A stretch of DNA of 48,865 bases, taken from the IMG/VR virus record IMGVR_UViG_3300046001_005845, positions 1-48,865 of that record; one strand, given 5' to 3'. The notes below the pieces were generated by a model, which was not told where the DNA came from, did no database searches, and worked only from the letters and a program-made list of their open reading frames with translations. This document shows positions 39,220 to 48,865 of this stretch, in pieces (position 1 is the stretch's first letter; each line of letters opens with the position of its first letter). The DNA is from a virus. The position numbers and the translations under genes are program-made.

Positions 39220-39623
39220 TGCCCGGCAAATTCATACCGAACCCAGCGGGTCTAGCGCAACTACTGCAATCACCAACGGGTGTTGTTGGCAAATACATAT
39301 ACTTGCTAACAGAAGCAACTGAAGAAGATGCGAGAGCGCTCTGCCCTTATGATACTGGCGAGCTACGAGATTCTATCGAATCGAAGGTAACTACTCCTCC
39401 GCTTCGTGGTGAGGTGTCGGCTGGTGGGCCTTCTGCACCGTATGCGGTTGCAGTGCATGAAGGGACAAGACCACATGAGATCACTGCTAAATCTGCTTCC
39501 GTTCTAGTGTTCCCTAGTTCAGCGGGGACGATGGTTTACACCCCACGGGTTAGCCATCCGGGTACTACTGCTCAACCATTTCTATGGGATGCACTGAAAG
39601 CAGTAATTGCTTCTCAGGGCTGA
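39219..39623 (+). CDS. HK97 gp10-like tail-completion protein
   Basis: 134 residues. TEATEEDARALCPYDTGELRDSIESKV ... APYAVAVHEGTRPHEITAK ... QPFLWDALKAVI is the HK97 gp10 pattern (TG-LR-S, YA-YVE-GT, PFL--A). It closes the top of the tail at the head-tail joint. Overlaps the preceding stop (TGATG). Confidence 0.8.
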   Translation: MPGKFIPNPAGLAQLLQSPTGVVGKYIYLLTEATEEDARALCPYDTGELRDSIESKVTTPPLRGEVSAGGPSAPYAVAVHEGTRPHEITAKSASVLVFPSSAGTMVYTPRVSHPGTTAQPFLWDALKAVIASQG

Positions 39624-39689
39624 TTATTGAAACTGCGCACTGTTGTCGCATATGGTACGATCCTTTCCACGAACGATTGAAAGGCACAC

Positions 39690-40040
39690 ATGTCAGAAAC
39701 AACAGCGGTTGCTCCTATCGACCAGATTGAAGCATTGGCAGCGGAGGCTGCTGATAAGTCTGAAACCATCATGGTTCGTGAGGAGAGCTTTGAGCTTGCA
39801 GCGCAGATTCCTGCGATTGTGATGCTCCGGTTGACCGCAGCGGGTGACTCCAAAACTGCTCCTGCTCGTCAGATGGGTGCAATCCTTGACTTTCTGAACC
39901 ATGCCGTTGCGATGGATGACCGTGAGCGCTTCATGGACTTTCTGGAAGAAGCTGACCCGGTGATCGACTTTGATGAGTTGAACAAGATCCTTGAGGCTGC
40001 TACCGAGGTGATCGCTGCCCGCCCTACCGAGCAGTCGTAG
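39690..40040 (+). CDS. Tail assembly chaperone, upstream frame
   Basis: 116 residues. Acidic and helical (PAIVMLRLTAAGDSKTAPARQMGAILDFLNHAV), in the fixed position before the tape measure gene. These proteins bind the tape measure during tail assembly. AAAGG precedes the ATG. It is expected to be extended by frameshift into the next frame. Confidence 0.8.
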   Translation: MSETTAVAPIDQIEALAAEAADKSETIMVREESFELAAQIPAIVMLRLTAAGDSKTAPARQMGAILDFLNHAVAMDDRERFMDFLEEADPVIDFDELNKILEAATEVIAARPTEQS

Positions 40041-40057
40041 TCCTCAGTTCGTGGTGC

Positions 40058-40372
40058 GTGTATAACGCACTTGAGGTTGACGGCTGGCTTGTCGATTCTG
40101 GTAGACGACTAGCAGACCTTTCTCTAATTGAGATGTTGAACTTTGTTTATTCGCGTCTTGTCAGGGATGCGGATGAAGAAGGTCGTAAGAAAGTTGACCT
40201 TGCTCTGGTTGGTCGTCTTGGCGAACACGGTGGGGAGATCGTTGACGACCCGATGCTCCCGGCTAGTATGCAGGGGAAAGAGGCTCCTTCATGGTGGAAT
40301 AGTGACCATGACGCTTTCGCGGATCAGCACACTCTTGCTAACTCTGACACCAATTTTCACGGGGTGACTTGA
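40058..40372 (+). CDS. Tail assembly chaperone, downstream frame
   Basis: 104 residues from GTG 40058, but the frame is open from 39995, overlapping the upstream gene in the -1 frame. YNALEVDGWLVDSGRRLADLSLIEMLNFVYSRLVRDADEEGRKKVD fits the downstream frame of the chaperone pair. There is no ribosome-binding site before the GTG, so frameshifting is likely, yet no standard X-XXY-YYZ heptamer is present in 39995-40040. Ends TGATG into the tape measure gene. Confidence 0.65.
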   Translation: MYNALEVDGWLVDSGRRLADLSLIEMLNFVYSRLVRDADEEGRKKVDLALVGRLGEHGGEIVDDPMLPASMQGKEAPSWWNSDHDAFADQHTLANSDTNFHGVT

Positions 40373-43300
40373 TGCCACAGATTATTGGTACAGCAGTAGT
40401 TGAGATCATTGGTGATGCCACGGCATTCAATGCGACCGTGGCAGGGCTGGGTGCAAAAACTGCGGCAGCGATGACTCCGGGGACTTTGGGCGCAACTGGC
40501 CTTGCGACTGGCTTAGGGACTGTTCAAGCGGGGCTTGCAGGCACAGCCACAAAAATTGGGGCAGCAGGTAAAGCACTAACTGGTTTCACTCTCCTAGCGG
40601 TAGCTTTCGGCGCTCTTGGTGGTAAGGCGGCATACGATTTTGATACTGCAATGCGGCGAGTTGGTGCCATCACTGGGGCAACTGGTAAGCAGTTTGATGA
40701 GCTTGATGCTCTAGCGCAGAAGCTTGGTCGGGATACTGAGTTTACGGCTGGTCAGGCTGCTGACGGAATGACAAAACTCGCTTTGGCGGGTTTCAGCACT
40801 AATGAGATTATGAAAGCTATCCCCGGCACGTTGCGTCTTGCTTCTGCTGGTGGGTTCGGGCTTGCCGAGGCTACAGGGATTGCTGCTGACACGCTCAGGT
40901 CATTCGGAATGGAGGTTGGCGAAGTCGGGCGGGTAAACGACGTTCTCTCCAAGACAATGACAAAGACGAATACAAACCTGATGGACTTGTCGTATGCAAT
41001 GAAGTATGTGGCACCTGTTTCTGCTGCATCTAGGGTGTCGTTTGAGGAAACGACAGCGGCACTTGGGCAGTTAGCAAATGCTGGTCTGAAAGGCAGTCTC
41101 GGTGGTACTGCGTTGCGTGGCGCAATCGTCAAGCTTGAGAAACCCACCAAGATGGGCGCTGCGGTTATCAAAGACCTTGGCCTCATCACGCATGATGCCA
41201 CAGGGAGGCTGCTGCCACTAGAGAACATCATCTCGCAGTTGGAGAAAACGTCGTTTAGTACGGCTGACGCGATCACGATTTTCGGTCAACGTGCCGGACC
41301 GGGTTTCTTGTCTTTGGTCAACCAAGGCTCCGAAGCCCTACGAGTTCTAACGCAGAAGAATAAAGAAGCCGGTCAAGAAGTTGACGTTACGTCCAAGGCT
41401 CTTGGATTCAACAAGAAGCAACACGACGAATTGAGATGGGCGTTCTTGTCATCCTTTGATGCCGTTTCGGACTTCAAGTTCAACATGGATGACACAACAG
41501 CGGTTCTTGGTGCATTCATAAAACGTGGAGCGTCTACCGTTGAAGCGCAAGACAAGCTTCAGAAAGCAATGCAAGCGACATCTAACGATGCGATTCTGCC
41601 GTTGATTGGTGCTACTAGAAAACTTGACGGCACGCTGCTGGATGCTGATGGCGAGGTTCTCAACTTCCAGACAGTTCTGAGACTCCTCGAAGGCACTGGG
41701 CTGACTTCAGCGGAAGCCTTGGACATCTTTGGTGAATCGGGCCTTGCGCTTGTTGAAGCCATGAATCTTCCCGCAGAGGAAATCGCTAAGTTGAGCGACA
41801 AGATGGCTAACAGCGGTACTGCTGCCGAGATTGCAGTGAAGCAGATGGAAGGCGTGAAAGGTGGACTCAAGCGCTTCCAGTCATCCTTGGAGGGAATCGC
41901 CATCGTTGCTCTTGGTGGCAAAGACGGAATCATAAACAAAATGGCTGATGCGGCTGATTCTGTCGCACTGTTTTTCAATAGTCTTATGACGGACTCGCCG
42001 GGTGTTCTCAAGGCGATTGTGAATATCATATTCGCTCTTGGTGGTCTTGGTATTGCCTTGAGGCTAATCAGCCTTTTAGTAAGAGGGCTTTCGGGTTTGG
42101 TCGGCATTCTGAAAACGCTTGCAGCGAACCCTGCGATTATCGGATTCATCGTTCTTGCTGCCGCACTATACGGTGCGTATAAATCATCTGAAGCATTCCG
42201 TGATGCTCTCAGCAATCTTCTCAAGAAGTTCCAAGATGTCTACAAGCTTATTACTGACCTTCTCAAGCCGGTCAAAGAACTTGGGGATGGAGTCGAAAAG
42301 GGTGGCAAGAAAACATCTGTGATGTCGGACATGCTCAAGAACTTGGGTGATTCACTAGCAGTACTCGTCGGATATGTCTCAAAGACGATACAGAAATTCC
42401 AAGATTGGGTCAAAAGTCTTAGTCCAGAAGAACTTGAGAACTTCAAGAACACACTCCAGACAGTAATTGACGTAATCAAAATCTTGGCGATTGTCGTTGT
42501 CGGAGTCATTGCCGTTTGGGGTTTGCTCGCCTTAGCAATTTGGGCAGTCAACGCAGCCTTTATCGTACTTACTAGCCCTATTTTCCTTGTTGTCGCAGCG
42601 GTGATAGCTCTTGCTTTTGCTTTCAAGATGGCTTACGACAAGATCGAACCATTCAGGGATCTGGTTGACCTGATCGTAGATAAGGTTCAAGAGTTTGCTC
42701 AGGCATTCATAAATGGCAAACCTGCGATTGAAGAAGGCATTGGACCGCTAGAAGCTTTCGGTCACGCAGTACGCAGGGTCTATGACCTCCTCGCTGGCAT
42801 TGTCATTCAGCCGATCATTGACGGCTTCAAGGCGCTTCTCAAACTGTTCTCAGGCGATTTTCAGGGTGCGGCAGATACGGCTAAGACGGCACTCTCAAAT
42901 GTTGGAGATGCAATCAAGCAGTTACCAGATGCAATCAGAGACATTCTCGTTCAAAGTTGGGACTTCACTTCTGAGTTGGCAGATAAGGCTAGAGAGCTAC
43001 TTGATGACCTGATGACAGCTATCACTGATGAGGTTGGTGATATTCCTGTTCTTGGTCCCCTTACGGAGGCACTGGGAGCCGCACTTGATTCGCTCCTACT
43101 GATAATAGGTGGCTGGTCAGACATCTTGAGCGGGGTGTTCACTTGGGATACAACCAAGATCAAAGAGGGGTTTGTCAAACTCAAGGATTCGATGCTTACC
43201 ACCTTGCAAGAGGTGATACCGGGACTGCTCACAAGCATGTCCGAACTGTTTTCTAATATCATTCCTGATGCTCTTGATGGTATCGGTGACAAGATCAAAG

Positions 43301-46300
43301 ACATACCGATCCTCGGCAGCATCGGTACAACGGTTCTGGACGCAATCAAAACAGGGTTCGACATCGTTGGCAACATTGGCGATGTGATAGCCGGACTCCT
43401 TACGTTTGATGGTGAAAAGATCAAAGAAGGGCTAGGCGGAATTGTCGCAGCCGTCGGCAACTTCCTAATTGAATTGCCGGGCAAGCTCGTTGACTGGGTG
43501 GGCGACAGTAGCGAGATGTTCGCCAAGTTCTTCGGCATAGCGGTGGATTGGCTTGTGGAGAATCTGCCTACGGTCTTTGCGAAGCTGAAGGACTTGCCGG
43601 AGATGATTGGGAATTTCATTTCTGGTTTGTTTGGTGGTGGAAAGAAGAAGGGCGGGGGCAAAGGCGAGAAGGATGCAGGGCCGGGGTTCTTTGGGGGTCT
43701 GATTGAGAGCGCTAAGACTTGGATAACGGAAGAAGCGGCACCGAAACTTAGTGAAGCGTTCAAGATGTTCGTCAAGCGTATGCCACCCATCCTGCTCAGC
43801 ATTATCAAGAGCGCTGCGAAGCTGATAGCTGTTGTTGTACCGGGTCTAGTCGGGGTACTGAGCGATTGGATCGGTGATCTTGGCGGCCTGTTGGTAAGGG
43901 GACTCAAGAACCTTGGGGGGATCCTTTTCAACGCGATCAAGGAAGCGTTCCTGTGGCTAGTCAAAATGATTCCGAAGGCTCTCAACTTCGTCATTGACGT
44001 ATTCAAGAACATTCCGGGCATGATTATCGGGGCGTTGGCAGCGCTGGGTAATCTGCTGTTCCCTTGGATCAAAGATGCGTTCGACACGCTCGTCAAGTTC
44101 CTGCCAGTGGTTCTCTCTCTGGTGCTGAACTTCTTTGCGGGTATACCGGGCAAGCTGATAGCGCTGTTGGCTGGTCTTGGCAATATGCTTCTGGCTGCAA
44201 TCCAAGTCGCCTTCAATCTGATTATCGAATATGGGCCGGGGATACTCCTCGGGATCATCAACTTCTTTATCAGTATTCCGGGGAAGATCATTGGTGTTCT
44301 CGCAAGCCTTGGTGGGCTACTGCTTGGGTGGCTCACAACTGCGTTCAACTGGCTTGTAGAGAACGGTCCGGGCATACTCCTCACATTGTGGGGCTGGATT
44401 TCCAGTATTCCGGGGATGCTTTTGGGTTTGCTTGGAAGCCTTGGTGGGATGCTTCTAGGCTGGTTGACGGGTGCATTCAACTGGCTGGTGGAGAATGGTC
44501 CGGGCATCCTTGCGACTTTGCTTGGTTGGGTTCTCACCATTCCCACGTTGATCGTGAATGGGATTATCGCTCTTGGCGGGCTGCTGTTCGACGGTATCAA
44601 GATCGCGTTTGACTTCATCGTGACGAGAGGACCGGAGGTTCTCGCTACTGTCATCGGTTGGGTGGTCGGCATTCCCGGTCAGATCATTAGCGGCCTTGGT
44701 GCTATCGGTGACACGTTGTTCGGTTGGGCTAAAGCAGGGTTTGATCTTGTCGTACAAAAAGGCCCTGAGCTTCTTACAGGGTTGCTTGACTTCTTCAAGG
44801 GCATTCCGGGTAAGTTGGTCAGCGCTCTTGGCGATGCTGCCGGTGGTGTCGGCAACTTTGCTGCCAAGATTTACAATGGGCTGGTTGGTTTCGTAAACGA
44901 TAAGCTGGTCAATAAGCTGCGTAAAATCTCGGTCTTCGGTGCTAAACCGTTTGAGGGGATTCCTGAGCTACTTCCAATCGCGTTGGCTGACGGTGGAATC
45001 TTCAACGAAGCGACTAACGCACTAATCGGTGAGGCTGGCGCTGAGGTTGTTATCCCGTTGACTAAACCTGAGCGGGCTAAAGAGTTGCTCGTGCAGTCTG
45101 GTTTGATGGACATGATTTCCAGTGGCTCGTCTGGCATTTCGATGTCTGCTGCTCCATCTGCACCTGATTCGGGCGGCATGTCTTCGACGGTCACAACGGC
45201 GCTGTCATCTGTTGTTGACTCAGCGGTAGCTACCCTGCAACCGATCAAGGATTGGTTCACAAACCTTTCGATCTTCGCCATTGAATCTCTCAAGACCTTT
45301 GGCGAAACCGTATGGGCTGGTATCCAAGTCACCTTCCAGTTCCTTGTTCTTCAGATATTGACGTTGCTGGAAAGCTTGACTGCTTACATTGCGGCATGGC
45401 CGTTGACGATCAGTGGCCTGCTGGCAAACACGGGTGATCTGATCTGGTTGAGCATGTCTAGTGGCATGGGCCTATTCGCTGAGTCGTTCAAGGCTGTCTT
45501 CAGCGATATTGGTGCGTATGTTTATAACTGGCAAGCAGGTTTGACGCTTGGGCTTGGTGGCCTACCGGGATTCATGGGTGGTATCGCAGGGCAGATCACA
45601 GCGGCGATCACCGGACCATTCGTAAACTTCGCATCGAATATCTGGAATCCGTTTGCTTCGACTTTGACGGGTGCGTTGGATCAGATCCCGGCGACAGCGA
45701 ATATCAACATTCCGTCTTTGGCTTTCCCGACCGCACACGAGGGTGGAGTGATCGGTGGCCGATTACCTGAAACGGGCGGGCCGTTCGATTCTTCCGAGAT
45801 GCTCGTGAAGATGCAACGTGGTGAAGGTGTTATTCCTGCGAGCGTTATGAAAGCGATGACTCCTGCGGAGTTTGAGACTATCCGCCGGGGTGATTTCGGG
45901 GAGCGTGACCCTCGGGCTGATAAGGCTATGACTGAACGGTTCTTGCCACAGATGGGTGCGCCCGCTGCACCGATGCCACCGCTGGGTGGCGACTCGTTCA
46001 GCATGTTGCCTTCGTCGATTCTTGAGGGGTTGAAAGATGCTCTGAGGGTGACGTTTGATGAGGCTAAGAGTCTGACAGCGCAAGCGTTTTATGCTCCTAA
46101 GTATTTGGGTGGTATCGCTTCTTCTGCGGCGATGGGTGGCCTTGGGTTTGTCGGTCAGAAGATTGAGGAAGCTAATAAGGCGGCTGCTGATGCGATAGGC
46201 GGTTCTGGTACTGCGTTCCCTTCTGGCGCACCGATTGGGCTTCCTGCTGCGATTGAAAGGTTGCGGCAGGTTGCTGGCCGTCCGGGTAACTATCGGGCGC

Positions 46301-46938
46301 TTATCGACTACATGAACGCTACGCAGGTTCCGTTCCGTGCTGTTTCGATGGTGCGTCCGGGTGCTACAACTCGCGGTTCAGGCGGGGCGCGTGCATCACT
46401 TCACGCTTCGGGTCGGGCGGTTGACTTCGCTGGTCCGACATTCAGTCGGGATTCACCACAGTTGTTGAGGATCTATCAAGCGTTCCAACCTGTACGAGAC
46501 ATCTTGCAAGAGTTGATCTATTCGGGTCCGGGCGGCGGGTTTGTTCGTAACCCGATTACGCGTGCGGATCACCATGACCATGTTCATGCTGGTTTGGCTA
46601 ATGGTGCGATTGTCTCTCGGAGAATGACTGCTCTCCTTGGCGAGGCAGGACCAGAGGTTGTTATCCCGCTGACACGCCCTATGCGTGCGTTACAGCTTGC
46701 TGAAGAATCAGGACTGATGGGTGTGCTATCTCAAGCTGCGGGTCAGCGTGCGGCCACACAAGGCGACACAGCGGGTGTCCCCGATGCGTTGGGGTCGGCG
46801 GGTAGTGTTGCGGTTCAAGGTTTGTTCCCCGGTCAGGGCAACACTTACAACATTTACGGGATCAGTATGGCACAGGTGATTGCTGAGATTGAGGCTCGTG
46901 AGCAGGCTTCGACCCGCGTGAACTTCACGAGGCGCTGA
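40372..46938 (+). CDS. Tape measure protein with M15-like peptidase domain
   Basis: 2188 residues; its length sets the tail length. Order: N-terminal TMP domain with LAQKLGRDTEFTAGQAADGMTKLALAGFSTNEIM; several hydrophobic helices; a long alternating region with repeats of IPGKIIGVLASLGGLLLGWLTTAFNWLVENGPGIL type; two copies of a LIGEAGAEVVIPLT / LLGEAGPEVVIPLT module (about residues 1556 and 2086); and between them, near 2000-2070, an M15-like peptidase (SLHASGRAVDFA, HHDHVHAG) that could cut the wall during entry. ATG at 40372 chosen over TTG at 40369. Confidence 0.9.
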   Translation: MPQIIGTAVVEIIGDATAFNATVAGLGAKTAAAMTPGTLGATGLATGLGTVQAGLAGTATKIGAAGKALTGFTLLAVAFGALGGKAAYDFDTAMRRVGAITGATGKQFDELDALAQKLGRDTEFTAGQAADGMTKLALAGFSTNEIMKAIPGTLRLASAGGFGLAEATGIAADTLRSFGMEVGEVGRVNDVLSKTMTKTNTNLMDLSYAMKYVAPVSAASRVSFEETTAALGQLANAGLKGSLGGTALRGAIVKLEKPTKMGAAVIKDLGLITHDATGRLLPLENIISQLEKTSFSTADAITIFGQRAGPGFLSLVNQGSEALRVLTQKNKEAGQEVDVTSKALGFNKKQHDELRWAFLSSFDAVSDFKFNMDDTTAVLGAFIKRGASTVEAQDKLQKAMQATSNDAILPLIGATRKLDGTLLDADGEVLNFQTVLRLLEGTGLTSAEALDIFGESGLALVEAMNLPAEEIAKLSDKMANSGTAAEIAVKQMEGVKGGLKRFQSSLEGIAIVALGGKDGIINKMADAADSVALFFNSLMTDSPGVLKAIVNIIFALGGLGIALRLISLLVRGLSGLVGILKTLAANPAIIGFIVLAAALYGAYKSSEAFRDALSNLLKKFQDVYKLITDLLKPVKELGDGVEKGGKKTSVMSDMLKNLGDSLAVLVGYVSKTIQKFQDWVKSLSPEELENFKNTLQTVIDVIKILAIVVVGVIAVWGLLALAIWAVNAAFIVLTSPIFLVVAAVIALAFAFKMAYDKIEPFRDLVDLIVDKVQEFAQAFINGKPAIEEGIGPLEAFGHAVRRVYDLLAGIVIQPIIDGFKALLKLFSGDFQGAADTAKTALSNVGDAIKQLPDAIRDILVQSWDFTSELADKARELLDDLMTAITDEVGDIPVLGPLTEALGAALDSLLLIIGGWSDILSGVFTWDTTKIKEGFVKLKDSMLTTLQEVIPGLLTSMSELFSNIIPDALDGIGDKIKDIPILGSIGTTVLDAIKTGFDIVGNIGDVIAGLLTFDGEKIKEGLGGIVAAVGNFLIELPGKLVDWVGDSSEMFAKFFGIAVDWLVENLPTVFAKLKDLPEMIGNFISGLFGGGKKKGGGKGEKDAGPGFFGGLIESAKTWITEEAAPKLSEAFKMFVKRMPPILLSIIKSAAKLIAVVVPGLVGVLSDWIGDLGGLLVRGLKNLGGILFNAIKEAFLWLVKMIPKALNFVIDVFKNIPGMIIGALAALGNLLFPWIKDAFDTLVKFLPVVLSLVLNFFAGIPGKLIALLAGLGNMLLAAIQVAFNLIIEYGPGILLGIINFFISIPGKIIGVLASLGGLLLGWLTTAFNWLVENGPGILLTLWGWISSIPGMLLGLLGSLGGMLLGWLTGAFNWLVENGPGILATLLGWVLTIPTLIVNGIIALGGLLFDGIKIAFDFIVTRGPEVLATVIGWVVGIPGQIISGLGAIGDTLFGWAKAGFDLVVQKGPELLTGLLDFFKGIPGKLVSALGDAAGGVGNFAAKIYNGLVGFVNDKLVNKLRKISVFGAKPFEGIPELLPIALADGGIFNEATNALIGEAGAEVVIPLTKPERAKELLVQSGLMDMISSGSSGISMSAAPSAPDSGGMSSTVTTALSSVVDSAVATLQPIKDWFTNLSIFAIESLKTFGETVWAGIQVTFQFLVLQILTLLESLTAYIAAWPLTISGLLANTGDLIWLSMSSGMGLFAESFKAVFSDIGAYVYNWQAGLTLGLGGLPGFMGGIAGQITAAITGPFVNFASNIWNPFASTLTGALDQIPATANINIPSLAFPTAHEGGVIGGRLPETGGPFDSSEMLVKMQRGEGVIPASVMKAMTPAEFETIRRGDFGERDPRADKAMTERFLPQMGAPAAPMPPLGGDSFSMLPSSILEGLKDALRVTFDEAKSLTAQAFYAPKYLGGIASSAAMGGLGFVGQKIEEANKAAADAIGGSGTAFPSGAPIGLPAAIERLRQVAGRPGNYRALIDYMNATQVPFRAVSMVRPGATTRGSGGARASLHASGRAVDFAGPTFSRDSPQLLRIYQAFQPVRDILQELIYSGPGGGFVRNPITRADHHDHVHAGLANGAIVSRRMTALLGEAGPEVVIPLTRPMRALQLAEESGLMGVLSQAAGQRAATQGDTAGVPDALGSAGSVAVQGLFPGQGNTYNIYGISMAQVIAEIEAREQASTRVNFTRR

Positions 46939-48857
46939 TGTATCAAGCCTATTGTTACGGCAACCAAGTTGAGCTATGGAACAACCAACGCACCTTGGAT
47001 TACCTGCGCGGTAATCCGTATGGGGTTGACGCTGCGACAGCGCTCGGCGGTTTCGCCACTGGGGTCGCGGGGAATCTTGGTCCGTATGCGGTGAACAAGG
47101 TTCCTTGTTCACCTGCTTCCGCGATGTTTTGCGACCAGCCTAACGGAGTCGCTACGACTGAGATTGAAGTTGAGCAGACGGACGACCTTGTTGACGCGTC
47201 AACATTTGGTGGCATTCCGTTGCTGCCCGGTTCGAGTCTGAATCCTGCTTCACTCAATTTGCTATTCGATACGTTTGCTGCTCCCCCTGCAACAGGGTTC
47301 ATGGGTGCGGGTGTTGTCATGCCGGTAGTTCCACCTGTGGCGGGGGCGGTTCTTGTTGGTTGCAGAATCGGTTGCATCACCGTTGATACGGGTTTGTGGA
47401 CTTCAGCGGATTCAGGAATGTACTTGTGGTCGGTTGACGATTTTACTAACCCGCTGCCGGGTTCAACATCTGTGACTGGTACTGGTTCTGCGGGCTGGAA
47501 CTTCTTTCCTGCTGGAACAGCGTCGCAAGTTGTGTCTCAACCTGCGGGTGCGGTTGATGTTGAGTTTCGTTGGGACACACCTATTGTTGACACCGCGATT
47601 CCTGCGGTGGGTTTTGTTTGCTTTGATTTCGGCAGTGGTATCGCCCCTGTGAGCATCTCTGCAACGGGGTGGACTTGGATATGGGAAGTGACCGGGCCGT
47701 CAGGAATCTATGAGCTTGATCTGACAGGCGGCGAAGATAGCCCACCGTGGTTCGACCCCGAGGTTCCAGAGTCCGCAGACTTCTACGGTCTGTTCGTTGA
47801 AGATATAACTGGTTTTGATTCGGTTGTGCAACGCGATCTGACTGCTGCGTCGATCTATGGCGGGAGTTTGGGGCCACTGAAGTTGGGGCCACGAACACTC
47901 ACTGTCACGGGTTACCTGTTTGCAAAGACTTGTTGTGGTTCGGAGTACGGGTTGCATTGGTTGAACGAGGCGCTCATCGGTTCGACCGGATGCGTCGATT
48001 GTGCGTTGGGTGACTTCTTCATGTTGAAGTGTTGTCCACCTGCTGAAGCTGACCCGTTGGACTACGGGCGTGTTCTGCATCGCACAGGGCTAGTTGACGG
48101 ACCCAAGGTCGTGGACAAGTTCGGCACCTGTTGCGATCAGTGCGGGTACACGACGTTGAAGGTTCAGTTCACGATTGCATCTGAGTTGCCGTACATCTTC
48201 TCTGATCTGACGTTCCCTGTGTTTGAGGAACCGTTCGGTGAAACAGAGTATGAGCGGTGCTTCATGGACTGTGTTGAATGCCCGGAGGTCGTACCCTCCG
48301 GCTTCGATCCCGACTGTGGCGTGGACCGGACTCCTCCGCCGTTGCCGTTCATTCCTGACGATGACTGTTGGTGCGAGCCGTGGGTAACGAAACAGATATG
48401 TTCGTCGTACACAAATGTTGCCGATTGGAATAGTGCGACTTCTTTCATTCAGATTTTTGCGGGCGCTACCGATCTACGCAATCTAAGAATCTCGGCTTAC
48501 GAAAATCCTCGCGCTGATCTTCTTCCCGTTCCCGTGCCTTGCCCGTGCGGGATCATCTCGGAAGACCCTTATTGGCAATGTGTTGAGCCGTGTCAGGAAC
48601 TAACCGTTACGCAACTGCCGTCTGGTTCGACGCTCACGATTGACTCGCGCACGCGTATCGTTTCGCTGCAACTTGCGGGCGGCGCGTACATCTCCGGTCA
48701 AGGGATCGTTGGCTCGGCGGGGTTCGCAGGGTTTCAGTGGTTTGATCTGCCACAATGCGCGACGCTGTGTTTTGTGATCTCGGTTGATGCACGCGTGTCT
48801 GATAGTGCGTGGGTGACGATTGGTGCGGCTGGCAAGTTCCTCGCATCGGGCGGCTGA
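46938..48857 (+). CDS. Minor tail protein, Dit-like
   Basis: 639 residues, complete in the window. Directly after the tape measure gene, where the distal tail protein is expected. Cysteine-rich (more than 30) and mostly beta structure; the region around residues 255-420 (GPSGIYELDLTGGED, VQRDLTAASIYGGSLGPLKLGPRTLTVTGYLFAKTCCGSEYGLHWL) resembles the N-terminal half of Dit-like proteins. It starts by TGATG overlap. Likely part of the tail tip baseplate. Confidence 0.7.
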   Translation: MYQAYCYGNQVELWNNQRTLDYLRGNPYGVDAATALGGFATGVAGNLGPYAVNKVPCSPASAMFCDQPNGVATTEIEVEQTDDLVDASTFGGIPLLPGSSLNPASLNLLFDTFAAPPATGFMGAGVVMPVVPPVAGAVLVGCRIGCITVDTGLWTSADSGMYLWSVDDFTNPLPGSTSVTGTGSAGWNFFPAGTASQVVSQPAGAVDVEFRWDTPIVDTAIPAVGFVCFDFGSGIAPVSISATGWTWIWEVTGPSGIYELDLTGGEDSPPWFDPEVPESADFYGLFVEDITGFDSVVQRDLTAASIYGGSLGPLKLGPRTLTVTGYLFAKTCCGSEYGLHWLNEALIGSTGCVDCALGDFFMLKCCPPAEADPLDYGRVLHRTGLVDGPKVVDKFGTCCDQCGYTTLKVQFTIASELPYIFSDLTFPVFEEPFGETEYERCFMDCVECPEVVPSGFDPDCGVDRTPPPLPFIPDDDCWCEPWVTKQICSSYTNVADWNSATSFIQIFAGATDLRNLRISAYENPRADLLPVPVPCPCGIISEDPYWQCVEPCQELTVTQLPSGSTLTIDSRTRIVSLQLAGGAYISGQGIVGSAGFAGFQWFDLPQCATLCFVISVDARVSDSAWVTIGAAGKFLASGG

Positions 48858-48865
48858 TCGTGTTC

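Noticed and set aside
42951-44672. 573-codon minus-strand frame in the tape measure gene
   Set aside because: Antisense shadow caused by the codon pattern of the repeats; Pro/Ser/Arg-rich and without start signals.

Overview
The window is part of a tailed (siphovirus-type) bacteriophage genome that most likely infects an actinobacterium. The head and tail genes are recognisable: portal, a maturation protease with the actinophage-type C-terminal domain, an HK97-fold major capsid protein, connectors, two major tail proteins, tail assembly chaperones, a 2188-residue tape measure protein and a minor tail protein. The actinobacterial host is inferred from a WhiB-type protein, an Rpf-like lipoprotein, a small holin plus M15 peptidase lysis set, and widespread leaderless genes whose ATG or GTG lies 6-7 bases after a -10 box. 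No terminase, DNA polymerase, primase, helicase or integrase was recognised, so the window is probably not the whole genome.

Layout. Positions 1-5.7 kb hold small regulatory or accessory genes on both strands, with a Cas4-like nuclease at 2.7-3.6 kb. Positions 5.7-9.9 kb hold the probable lysis region: a putative host-wall or tail-associated protein, two membrane proteins, a holin candidate and an M15 endolysin. Positions 9.9-12.4 kb carry a minus-strand block with SSB and a HIRAN-domain protein. Positions 12.5-17.4 kb hold more small genes, two minus-strand lipoproteins and a methyltransferase-like gene. The structural operon runs rightward from 17.7 kb to the end of the window. It is interrupted by a Zn-ribbon/WhiB cluster (23-25 kb), a sugar-transferase cluster (27.4-29.9 kb) and a Dam methylase/HNH island (33.6-37.5 kb).

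Transcription looks unusual and uniform. Most operon starts share a -10 box (TAnnnT) preceded, 10 bases upstream, by a TGTCnnAC element instead of an ordinary -35 box. Ten first-of-operon promoters also carry a farther-upstream 20-bp motif (GAAAAGAAATCTGAAGAAAT and variants) in matching orientation. Two downstream styles exist: leaderless genes, often with TCTACATGACATCG at the start, and genes with a conserved leader ending in AAGGAGAAC.

The most interesting content is non-coding. Three minus-strand intervals have a promoter and strong secondary-structure signals but no convincing gene: 2278-2672 (long closing stem followed by a U-tract), 7805-8726 (a run of perfect hairpins ending in an intrinsic terminator) and 15455-15553 (about 100 nt, starting at a 12-bp closing stem and complementary to phage ribosome-binding sites). 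A fourth structured element lies in the leader of the structural operon (17496-17625). All calls come from reading the sequence only; family assignments rest on recognised motifs, not on database searches.
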